A stretch of DNA of 64,000 bases from Tetrapyrgos nigripes (taxonomy: Eukaryota; Basidiomycota; Agaricomycetes; Agaricales; Campanellaceae), in NCBI GenBank assembly GCA_013368315.1, contig JAACJM010000004.1, positions 558,001 to 622,000 of the forward strand, written 5' to 3'. Positions within the stretch are counted from its first letter, which is position 1. Every line of letters starts with the position of its first letter. The notes below the pieces were generated by a model. The model searched no databases. It was not told the DNA's origin and saw only the letters and a program-made list of their open reading frames with translations. Position numbers and translations under genes: made by a program. Below are positions 35,005 to 44,817 of the stretch, piece after piece.

Positions 35005-36320
35005 TTCCTTATCGTGCTAATCGATATCAGTTGCGTTGGTGATACTCGGATCTTGAGGTACAGGAGTAGAGTCTGAGTATGGTTATGGTATGGACATGCT
35101 GAAGAGATAGAAGGAGGTAGAGTGTTGGGAAGAATATGGCGTAAAGGAAGGAGAGTGCAGGAAGGAAAGATGAAATCAAACACACAAATTGCATCTACTA
35201 CGCTGCGTAGACCTTTTTTACTTTTCACTTTTTCCATCATCCCATCTGTATTTTTCTTCTTATTACTCGTGTGCGCGTTGTTGTTTCGATTATGAGTGTA
35301 ATGTGGCGTTCTTGTTACCAATAAATAATTACGTACCCTTCCAGATGCATTTGCATCCACTTACATGTTGTTTTCGGTGCCAGAATCAGCGCAAACTATG
35401 TAGGCGCCTCGTTAATGCTGCTGGGTAGACTGATTACCGATGCCACTGCTCGACGTGGAGGCGTCTCTCTCGCTCCTGACACCACCGTTCACTTCCTCTC
35501 CTGACTTGAAGATTAGGGATCCCATGAAGAGATTTAGGAAAAGGATAGAGCCCAGACTGCTATAATAAAATTTCATTGGAAAAGACGATTCAAAAGGCTG
35601 AAAAAGGAGATTGCGCAGGTATACATATTTCAGGACATCGACAGCGGTGCAGACAGATCTATAAAAAGTAGGCCCTTCATTAATGAAATATCACGAAACA
35701 TATCAGTACACACACGAATACAACACAAATAGTTCGGTGCTATTGGTCGGCTTCAGAGAGCCTAAGCCCAGGGGTCCACGACAAGGATGCACCAGGATAG
35801 ACAGGCCTATCCTCCCCCGGGAAATAACTACCCTCCCACACTCAAAAGTAGGAGACGACAAAGCCCACAACACAATAACAGTGGTAAGACAAAAGCGACA
35901 CGACACAATAAGGACATAAACGAGTGATGATGATATGAAGGCACAGAGAGAATTCATTTGCGCGATGTGCTGATTCACGATAGTGCAGAAAGGCATCGAC
36001 GGCTCAGATGAGAAACAAGGAAGGGGAGGTGGCTGGTTCTTGCATCACTCGGCGAAAGAGGGAAACAAAGGCAAGAAATATACCTCCAGGAATGAGGCAC
36101 TCTGGCCATGACAACAGGGCCAAGAAGGGACAGCACAACGGGGGAGTGAGGAAGAGAATGAAGAGGATCTCAACAACACTTGCGGGACCTCAATGGAGAG
36201 GAAAATTCATGAGAAATCGACAACAGGAACTGCAGAAACGATGGGCACGGCTTCCGATGCGAAAATGAAACGACTTCGATGAGGATAGGTCTTGAATGAC
36301 GCGAATGCAAGTGAAACGGA
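35005..36320. other. Gene-poor stretch
   Basis: No supported gene. A TATA-like TATAAAAA lies at 35660-35667 on the plus strand but leads to no convincing ORF. The plus strand is purine/CA-rich from about 35900 on. Confidence 0.45.
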
Positions 36321-36321
36321 G

Positions 36322-37010
36322 GTAAGGGGTCTCAGAGTCGAGCAAAGTGAGCAATAAATCTCAGGGGAATGGCAAGAGAGGCAGGTAAGGGGAAGGCGGA
36401 CGGAAAACGCAACTCAAAGGCGGGAAGGGGACTCAGCGTCGAGTTGAAGGAAGCGATAAATCTCGGGGAACTGCCATTCTCTCAGGAGTGGGGAGCGAAT
36501 TGCACTCAGACACTCAGAAGACTCAGACTTAGACTCTAGGTGACGATATCAGCGAGAGCGACAGAACGACGAAGAAAGAGAACTCACTATAACTTCAGGA
36601 AACTCAAGACCCACACCACTCAGACACTCAAAAGCAGGGAAGGGGACTCAGCCTCAAGCAAGGAAACGATAAATCTCAGGGGACTGTTCTCTCAGGAGTG
36701 GGGAGCGAATCGCACTCAGACACTCAGAAGACTCAGACTTAGACTCTAGGTAACGATATCAGTCAGAGCGACAAAACGACGAAGAAAGAGAACTCACTAT
36801 AACTTCAGGAAACTCAAAAACTCAAAAGCAGGGAAGGGGACTCAGCCTCGAGCAAGGAAACGATAAATCTCGGGGACTGTTCTCTCAGGAGTGGGGAGCG
36901 AATCGCACTCAGACACCCAGAAGACTCAGACTTAGACTCTAGGTGACGATATCAGTGAGAGCGACAAAGCGACGAAGAAGTAGAACTCACTATAACTTCA
37001 TGAAACTCAG
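36322..37010 (-). repeat. Tandem repeat with conserved splice-site-like units (about 193-215 bp period)
   Basis: Three good copies and one decayed copy. The word GGGAAGGGGACTCAGC recurs at 36422, 36637 and 36831; a degenerate copy begins near 36322. Read on the minus strand each good copy has a 52-nt segment starting GTGAGTTCT, containing CTGATATCGT, and ending TACCTAG or CACCTAG: 36536-36587, 36746-36797 and 36939-36990. All three have the same length and valid donor, branch-point-like and acceptor sequences. The segments between them contain stops in every frame. This looks like a repeated exon-intron cassette of a non-coding transcript. Confidence 0.6.
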
Positions 37011-37039
37011 GACCCGCACCACAACCATCCATCAGCAAA

Positions 37040-37700
37040 GGACCACAAAGAGGCAGACTCGTGGTACACTCAGCAGCTCACAAGATCAGGGATGGCCTTG
37101 GCGCACATCACGCATGAAAGAACAAGACAAACACGTCGTCGTGGTCCCGGGTGACAGGATTGTCGAGCGCTTAATGGACTATGGGCGATCGTACAGCTTC
37201 GGTGACATTGGGCTTGCAGGAGACGCAGGTAGAGCTTGAGGCTGAGCGATGGCTTGTGTGACGTTTCCGAGAACCTGCAGCTCAGCATGCGGGGATGAAG
37301 GAAGATAGAAGAGAGAGGCCGAGGTCAATATGGGTGGGGAGAGGATTTGTGGCGTACACGGAATGATCGAGCAGGACGCAACGGGAGACGCCTGGGAGAG
37401 GATATTCCTGGCTTGAGGTAATGGATGGGTTCTGAGGTCGAAGAAGAAGGTTAGGGAAAGGGACGAACTCGAAGGGCCTGGGGAAGCCTGCAGACCACAC
37501 TGGTGGCACAGTGGCACAGCTGTCAAGTCTGGCCAAAGTAGGGCGTATGTCGATGGCAACCCCGTCGTTGCATCTGAGAAGTTAGATTAAGACCCATAGA
37601 CGAAAAATAGAGTGAGATAGAGTTGAAGATGATGAAGGAAGGAGGGAGAGCTATTGAAAGAGTAATTGGAGCAGTTCGAGCGTTTAAATACCTTCGTCGC
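37040..37700 (-). ncRNA. Putative transcription unit, non-coding or short-ORF
   Basis: On the minus strand a TATTTAAA box at 37683-37690 is followed by a pyrimidine-rich leader and an ATG near 37592 that opens only a 24-codon ORF (MGLNLTSQMQRRGCHRHTPY...). An overlapping frame (37179-37559) stays open for about 126 codons with a Pro/Ser-rich translation but has no ATG of its own. The transcript would run directly into the splice-like cassette array at 36322-37010. It could be a spliced long non-coding RNA or a fast-evolving gene. Confidence 0.35.
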
Positions 37701-39236
37701 ACGTGACCGCGACGATTGGGTGCATTGACACCATTAGTCCAAAAAAGAGAACAAAAGGAGACAAAAGCCAATGGTCCATTGTGCCCCGTTTGGCCATGGT
37801 TACTATGGACCAGCTGGTTACGGGCACAAACGCATGCTATAAACTGACGGAAAGTGGCGAGGCACAGCAAAGATATCGAGTACCAGTTCAACGATCGGAA
37901 TCAGATTCAGAAGGTACTCGGAGCAGCGTCACACAGCGAAGTGAAGCCAAATCGGCAATTCTCGCTTTATTTGCTTGTGGTGACTTGAAGGATAAGTGAT
38001 AAGTCCGAGAAGTCAGCGTCAAGAGGTGGTGGAAGCCCTCTAGCGTTTCACTTGTTCCAACAAGCAGGAAAATGAGTAGTTTGGCAGCCCCTTGCATTGT
38101 AGCAACCACCAGCGTCTTTTGAAGGATGAAAGAGAAAAGAAACTCAAGCATGGTCACTGTCCGCGTAAAAGCGGTATGGACTCGGAGGCCTGGGCAGCGC
38201 TGAGCGCTGTTAATGATACCTCTCTTGAATAATTACGATATAAACTACTTCCATGTCCAATTGGGTCAATTTAGCACCGTTGTAACAGTGATTCAAGAGC
38301 ACTGACGCGTACCAATAATGGCAGGCGGTCATTTCAAGAACGGGCAGTAAGACAATTCCTTTATCCAAGTACATACACATGTGTAGCTATACAAAAACGT
38401 ACACGCTAGAAGGTCGACATCTACACCAACATTAGGATGTACACAGACAATCTGCAGGAATACATCATCAGCACAACGTTCATGGACAAAATTAACGAAT
38501 GAAGAAAAAAGGTTCAGACATCCAAAGGAAGGACAAATTGTTACCCTCATTGTGCCAACCCCCGCTTCCCGCCAGCGCACCCCAAGGGGCGGCCCACACT
38601 CCAACATGCCTTTTGGGTTCAACATGTTATTGGAGGGAGAATATGAACGTTCCGCATTGGGGGAGTACTAAATGGACACTCGAGTGGAAACTGCGAATGT
38701 AACGGAAAGATTTCATCTTGTGGAAGATGGGATGGAGTAAAAGAGCGATGGGATGGATGTTCACCTATTTCGGAAGAGCAAGACGGCTGATATGAAGAAA
38801 AAAGCAGAGATCTGAAGAGAACGTGATTAGCAACGAAGTCTTGGAAGGTTGAAAGTATAGGAAAGAATCAGACTAAATGGCGCTGGCATGCGCACTGTGC
38901 GCCCCGCAGGACGCGTACCCGTTGCGAACAGGTAGCCTCTGTCTCTCGGCATGGTCGTATAGGACGGGGAAGAGAATAAAGTCATCACAGAAGAAATAAA
39001 AAGAAAAGAAACTCACAGAGACAGATGAGAGAAGACGGAAGAAGACAAGAGAAAATTGGAAGGAAAAATTTTCGGATTTATAGGTTTTCGGTTTGTTTGG
39101 TCTTTTGTTTGTGCTGAATCAAGAATCAAGTACGTCACAGTGCGTGACGACGCGCAGAACCCGGCACGCGTCGAAAACACTTTAGTGCTCTGCCATCTTG
39201 TCTACTCTTCGTGTCTGTCTTGTTTTAGTATAGAAG
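37701..39236. other. Gene-poor stretch upstream of the DCN1-like gene
   Basis: An 89-codon minus-strand ORF with a true ATG (MTMLEFLFSFILQKTLVVAT, about 37888-38157) has no recognisable family. A minus-strand leader-like CT-rich tract at 38960-39055 leads to a short ORF MPRDRGYLFATG that soon stops. No gene can be supported. Confidence 0.4.
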
Positions 39237-41372
39237 ATGCCTCCCAAAGTATGTCTTTCATTTGGCTTGTTCCAAAACTACGTATCCATCTTCAATTTTT
39301 CTGCAGCGCAAAGCCTCAGAAGCCGACACCGAGTCCACTTCGTCTGGCAGAGCTACCAGATCCTCCGCTCGTCTTTCCAATTCAAAAACTGAACCAACTG
39401 AAGCTCCCAAGACCAAGACAACGAAACCTACCAAGGCCACCGCGTCAAAGTCAGTGTCAGCTTCAGGACAGTCCAGAGGGCGCCCTACAACTTTAGTGAA
39501 TTGTACTAACTGTTCTACTGCTCCAGATCGAAGAAGACTACAGCAGAAAAAGAAGATGTATGCGTTTTTCCTCATACGATGGCAACACTGGCGCTAACAA
39601 TTCACGTCTCTTCAGGACGCTCCTCCAGCGAAGAAAGCAAAGACTACCAAGACTAAAACAGCTCCGAAGACTGCAAAGGAAAAGAAGGGTCAAAAGTGTG
39701 TCTATTGCAGACGTCTCTCAGTGGATATTTACTCAAACCTCACTTTATCGTTTTTGTCATCTCCTTTTCGTGTCATCTTGCCTGGATCATCACCAACCAA
39801 CATTTGGACTCCGTTCGTTCTCATCTTCATGATCATCTCGCTTCTTTACGCCCACAACTCAGGCGCGACGTGAGTACTTTAATTTCGTGTCCCATATTAA
39901 AAAGCCACGTGGCTGACGTTTTCTCAGGATGAGTGAGTGTTGCCGTTGATCGTTGCTGTGTTGCTGTGCGATCCAGCTCTAGTTCTTGCTTCTGAGTGTC
40001 GTCTGTTGGCGCACACTCATGCAACTATCGTCCTTGCTATGCTGTATATCTGACAAAGTCCACAGAGATGACGAGCGTGCTCCGAGTACCAGCAAGGTAA
40101 GTCTCCTTATGCTTATGACGTCTCCTTTTTACTTCACGCTTCCTTTTTCATTTTCTTTGTCCTTGATAAGCACTGAATTCTTTACATTGCCTCTCCAGGT
40201 GCAAACCGTCAATTCGTCACAAGCGACTGGCAAAGCCGATGTATACACTCCAGCTGCCGCCCTAGAGTTGTTCAAGAACTACGCAGATGAAGACGACGAG
40301 AACGTTATCGGACCCGAGGGATTAGAGAAGCTATGCAATGACGCGCAGATCCCATTGGACGGCGCAATGCCTATGATCCTAGCCTGGCAGTTTGAAGCTT
40401 TGGAGATGATGAAGTTTACAAAGGAAGAGTGGACGAAAGGGACCGCTTCGCTCAAGTGCGTGTTATAGTCTATATGCTCGGATGTCATCAACGTCATCCG
40501 GTTCGCTGTCATGCTGATTAACCTATCTTACACAGAATCTCTTCCCTCCCTACGCTTCAGGCTGCGTTAGCAGACCTTGACGAGCTCCTCATTCAAGATA
40601 AAGCTCCCAAGACTGGGGCTACAGCCAAGAAGGACTATGACAAAACAGCTTATCGAACATACGTCAATGACAAGAAGGCGGCTTTTCAAAAGCTGTACAC
40701 GTTCTGCTTCAACCTTGTCAAACCCGAGTGAGTGGTTCGGTCTTTCCGCTTATATAGTCCATGTCCATGACGATGTGATTGGAAACAACTGCGAATGAAA
40801 TCATCTAACACATGAACCTCTCCCATCCAACAGGCAGTCGCGTAACATTGATATGGAGGTGAGCCGTACCGTAGTCGTTATTCATGTGGATACTTCACTT
40901 ATCTATTGTTTCGCAGACTGCAAGCGTTCTTTGGATTGTTCTGCTGGCGCCGAAATACCCTGTGGTGAAGGAAGTGGTAGATTTTGTCCAGGTTTGTGTT
41001 ATATATCTCTTTCTTGTGTCACTCACCGACTCAGACCAATTCATACCAGGAAAAGGGAAGTTATAAAGCTGTTAACAAGGATTTATGGAATATGGTACGT
41101 TTGTTTGTCACTCCTTGCACAATGTGGTGTCGTTCACTGACATGAGCTCATTCCGCAGATGCTCGAGTTCTGCAAGACGGTGAAGCCGGACTTGAGCAAT
41201 TACGAAGCCGATGGTGTATGTACTCGCTCTGAGGATCCTTCTTCCTTTTCCCTTCATCCTTTTCTTCTCCTTGGTGTATCATCTGACTGACATTTCAACC
41301 TTTTCCTAGGCCTGGCCCACTCTTTTGGACGACTTTGCCGCATCGAAGAGGACATCCGAACCCACTGAATGA
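39237..41372 (+). CDS. DCN1-like cullin neddylation factor (PONY domain)
   Basis: Scaffold E3 that promotes NEDD8 attachment to cullins. The ATG at 39237 gives MPPK, an intron, then a basic/Ser-rich N-terminus (RKASEADTESTSSGRATR, SKKTTAEKED, APPAKKAKTTKTKTAPKTA). The PONY domain begins after 40200: DVYTPAAALELFKNYADEDD, NVIGPEGLEKLCNDAQIPLD and MILAWQFEALEMMKFTKEEW. Next come LQAALADLDELLI, AYRTYVNDKKAAFQKLYTFC, FNLVKPEQSRNIDMETASVL, WIVLLAPKYPVVKEVVDFVQ, KAVNKDLWNMMLEFCKTVKP and DAWPTLLDDF-type words. The stop is TGA at 41370-41372. The N-terminal extension, with a likely nuclear signal, is longer than in yeast Dcn1. About nine introns, several interrupting the N-terminal tail. Confidence 0.9.
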
Positions 41373-41748
41373 GGATAGAACGGCACATGTACATTCTCAT
41401 TATTAGCCCCGTCATGTCGATGTCTTCCCGTGTTCCAACGTCACCTTCGCTTTACTCACTCTGTTTTCTCTATTCCCCGTTCTCCTGTCTTGTTGCAAGC
41501 ATAATCAACCCTAGACTGTATTCTCGCATGATGCATCCCACTCGTACCAAACTCGTACTCTTTATACCTTTCATACAGTCACGTCACTCAAACGTATGTG
41601 CACTTTGCTGATACTCATTTATCATCCATGTATTTATACCTGCTTTGCCGCTGTGATCATGTTGCTCAAGTGTTAATGCTACGCGACTATTTTTGCAATT
41701 CCGGGTTATTGTTCTTTTCTGTTCAGCTGCATCGAGCGTGGAATTGGC
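41373..41748. other. Convergent intergenic region
   Basis: 3' flanks of the DCN1-like gene and the first coiled-coil gene; T-rich, nothing recognised. Confidence 0.5.
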
Positions 41749-42509
41749 TCAACCCTCACAGTTGAGGTAGCTTCTCTGGGGGTACTCTGAAGGTCCAAGG
41801 TATAGCAAATAAAGGATCCATTCAGTATGATAAGCCAAAGAATCCTTTGTGCCATTCATCGTGCCGTTTCTCTCAGTGATAGGAATTATAACTAGACTTG
41901 CCATCATGAACGTTATGAGCACCAGCGCCTCCATTTCATCCTGATCATCATCTCTTTCTTCCTCCAACTCCTCAATCTCGTCCTTCAACCTCCTCACTTC
42001 CTCTCGCGAGCTCTCCAAATCTCTCCTAGTTTGATTAACCACGCGTTCGAATCTGGTGTTTTCCCTCCGGAGTCTGTCGTTCTCCTTTTTGCGCATCTAG
42101 TATTTTTTGTTGGGTATCGAGGAGTTGATCGATTTCAACTTGGCCCTGGGACTGGAAGCGCTGAGCTCGGACTGGGGCATGAGCAGTCTCTCTCTCTGAG
42201 CTTGAGTATGAGTGCGAGTCACTGCAACTGCACCAGCTGCTTTGGTACCGGTGGCCATGGGTTTGAGAGCTTTGGAACTAGTCGAAGGCGTCGAGGCCTG
42301 AGTCTTGGCTTTCTTTGCTGGAGGTTTGTTCTCGACGTCAGAGACCGAGCCAGAGTCTGTTGGAGAGTTGCAAGAGGTGGTTGTCAGTTGAGACTGGTCC
42401 TTGCTTCGAGAGGTGCGGTGACGACGGTCTCCAACGTACCATTAGCAGCTAGTCTAGCGCTTCTCCGCTTCCTTCCTGCGGCAGAGCTGGTGGTGTTGGT
42501 ATCTGACAT
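41749..42509 (-). CDS. Coiled-coil protein with C-terminal hydrophobic segment, paralog A
   Basis: I do not recognise the family. The start at 42509-42507 gives MSDTNTTSSAAGRKRRSARL, then an intron to DSGSVSDVENKPPAKKAKTQ. A probable second intron of 53 nt (GTACCA..GCTCAG) leads to APVRAQRFQSQGQVEIDQLL, DTQQKILDAQ. After a frame change at AAAAA near 42090 comes a long coiled coil: ENDRLRRENTRFERVVNQTR, SREEVRRLKDEIEELEEERD, then a hydrophobic MEALVLITFMMASLVIIPIT and a short tail; stop at 41751-41749. It parallels paralog B segment by segment. The frame change would vanish with one A fewer, or by assuming a 43-nt intron ending TACTAG. A nuclear-signal-like KRRSARLAA and a tail anchor in one protein suggest nuclear-envelope or chromatin contact, which is speculation. 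Confidence 0.5.
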
Positions 42510-42528
42510 GACGAATGGAGACTTTGGG

Positions 42529-42595
42529 ACGCGTTTGACGCGTCGAAGGAGCTCAGAAGGAGTAGAGATGGAGAGGATCTGAGATGGAGACGCGT
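42529..42595. promoter_or_regulatory. Three MCB boxes (ACGCGT) upstream of paralog A
   Basis: ACGCGT occurs at 42529-42534, 42538-42543 and 42590-42595, that is 20-86 bp upstream of the paralog A start. The palindrome is the MBF recognition core and clustering is typical of real sites. Confidence 0.5.
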
Positions 42596-42852
42596 CGGCT
42601 TAGTCTCCGACTCGGCTAAAGGTACGGCCTCCGTCACTCCAGCGATACCCGCCGTTCGACGACGACCTTTCCGACAGTCTTAGGTCTACGAGGGTCTACG
42701 TAGGGGTCAACTTGTGAAAAGGAGCCTGAGTCGGCGAAATCTGTCAGGCAACTTCATGCATATAACTAGCTGTATGGAAATTAGATACGATAGAGATAAA
42801 ATACCTGATAAAAATAAATTCGTAATGCAGAGCTTCGTTCACCTATTACAGA

Positions 42853-43359
42853 TTACTGTAGCCTCCGAGTCCGACAAGCGTGAACCGCAACCTGGGATGC
42901 AGCCATGACCATGACACCGACTGCCTGAACAGTGACCATCTGCCAACCCTCCACCTGTTCCTCCAAATTCTGCTCTTCCTCCTCTAGACGTTGAACCTCT
43001 CCTTCTAATCTCTTCACCTCTTTCCCGAGCATCTCCAATCCTTCTTTCTTCTGATTGACGATAAATTGCAACTTGGTTCTCTCCTTTCGCAGCTCCTCGT
43101 TTTCCTTTTCCAACGCGTCTAGCCTTTTCTGTCGGTCGTCCACGGCTTTCTGGTACCCTGTCTTTGTCTTTCTCCTCGCCCTCTTTGCTGGTGGTTCATT
43201 CTCTCTGTCGGAAATCGAGCCTGGACCTTGGTCTGCAAAGAAGTTGATTACAGTCCATCAGTCATATTGTGGTCGGGACTCACTAGAAGGTATTGCTGCA
43301 AGTCTGGCGCTTCCTCTTCTCTTTCCGGTCACAGGCACAGAGTTCTCTTTGCTTTGCAT
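42853..43359 (-). CDS. Coiled-coil protein with C-terminal hydrophobic segment, paralog B
   Basis: Tandem paralog of the preceding gene, with an unbroken frame. The start at 43359-43357 gives MQSKENSVPVTGKRRGSARL, AAIPS. One intron (about 43231-43287, GTGAGT..TTGCAG) is followed by NQGPGSISDRENEPPAKRAR, RKTKTGYQKAVDDRQKRLDA and LEKENEELRKERTKLQFIVN. Next is QKKEGLEMLGKEVKRLEGEV, a Glu-rich continuation, and the hydrophobic stretch MVTVQAVGVMVMAASQVAVH before a short basic end; stop at 42855-42853. The full length is about 149 aa. It shares with paralog A the KRR(G/S)SARLAA start, the PPAK(K/R) motif, the coiled coil and the tail. It looks like a tail-anchored coiled-coil protein of unknown role. 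Confidence 0.6.
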
Positions 43360-43388
43360 GTCTTTTGGGCACTTTAGAATCGTGTCTG

Positions 43389-43394
43389 ACGCGT
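43389..43394. promoter_or_regulatory. MCB box (ACGCGT) upstream of paralog B
   Basis: TGACGCGTCA, a perfect 10-bp palindrome, lies 30 bp upstream of the paralog B start codon, in the same relative place as the boxes of paralog A. Confidence 0.5.
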
Positions 43395-43399
43395 CAATT

Positions 43400-44817
43400 G
43401 TCGTTGGGTGTCAAGCTTCCCCAGTCGACCCCCTCTGCCCCAATCATGTGGCTTGCACGTGGTCTACAGGAGACTATAGGAAGCTAGTGGGCATATCTTC
43501 CTAACACCGCCGTAGACTATCGGTTAAGCTTTCAGCCCGGGACTGCTCGACGAGGTTTCGATCCTCTTTTGGTGCATTTTTTTCGGAAATGTTATTGTGT
43601 AACAATTTCATTGTTCAAATCCTATTCACGGCTATTTTACACTTCAATGAATGAGCAGCAGCCCGTGTCTATTGACATGGTCGGTTAGGTGCCTCAAAAG
43701 ACATTTCAGTCAGTGCCATGAGATCCAAACGGCAGGTATAGTACATTCTACATACCCCCAGGCGTTACATTACAGTTAAGAAAGCATTTTGTCATTGCCG
43801 GAAATGGTCTGCATCCTCACCTGAGGCCCCGCCTGAGTGAAGCAAATGACGGGCTTCGGTAGGGCTTTGGTAGTCTCATCAAAGTCTCATACTTACCCAA
43901 TATTAGGGCTTCGGCGCGTTCACAGTCTTTCTGCCATCTTGAAAAATTGTATTTAAATTAATTGTACATATAATCTATTTTAGTGCTTTAGATCACCTTT
44001 CTATGAGGTAGAAAGTGAGCAAGATGCGAAAGAGGATTGAGGCGAGGATTTTGAGGCGCGTCAAGAGTCACGTACCATTCACGTGATTGGGGCAGAGGGG
44101 GTCGACTGGGGAAGCTTTGGGTGTCACCAGAGCGCCTACAAGCGGTTCCAGATTACCTAATTCAAAGACCTCTTCTTTCGCGCGTAAGTCCCAAACAAAG
44201 CTACTTCACAGAATTGTAACATACCTTAAGGACTCATTGTGTTATGCGATCAAGCAACCTTCGTCGTAGAAGAGAGATCGTTGCCGCTGGCAGTCACCGA
44301 CAACCAGCTATGCAGCAGTTGTATCCCTAGCAAAATCGAGATATCCCATTCTCCATTATCCAGCATGCAGAGCACGATCTCCAGGCTACAGAGACCGCTG
44401 AGGCTGTCTCGTCTATCCAAACATTTCCTGTGGGGATTTTGACAGATTTTTGGCTGTTTTCAACCTGGCCTTAGCGGCAAGCCTCAGCCAAGCCGAGGTT
44501 GAAGTGCCAACCTTGGCCCGGAATTGTAACGCAGATTTCTTGCTTCACTATTTGCCTTTTCTCTTTTTCTACCTTTTGGATATACGTGGGATGTACTTCT
44601 TGCTGTCCTCTAGCCGTTCTCAAGAGTTCGTACAATGAATACAATTGCGGTTCAGACATGTACATTTCGTCAAAAATACTTCCTTTCATATTGCCATACA
44701 GATTCACTTGTGGATGTTAAGTACCGATGTGTACGTATCCTAGTAGAGTAGACTGATAAAGCAAACATAATCGAGATACCAAAGCCAGAGATATTCCGAA
44801 GCCTAAGATATGATCAA
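43400..44817. other. Long intergenic stretch
   Basis: No supported gene. 43510-43585 has a tRNA-like look (a GGTTTCGATCC B-box-like word and a T7 run) but no foldable cloverleaf. 43590-44000 is AT-rich. Short ORFs at 44087-44442 and 44450-44720 have no recognisable content. Confidence 0.45.

Noticed and set aside
37179..37559. 126-codon Pro/Ser-rich minus ORF
   Set aside because: No ATG and no clean splice to the upstream ATG; treated as part of a possible non-coding unit.
43510..43585. tRNA-like stretch with a GGTTTCGATCC word and T7 terminator-like run
   Set aside because: The acceptor and D stems do not pair, the loop over the putative anticodon lacks T33, so no cloverleaf is possible.
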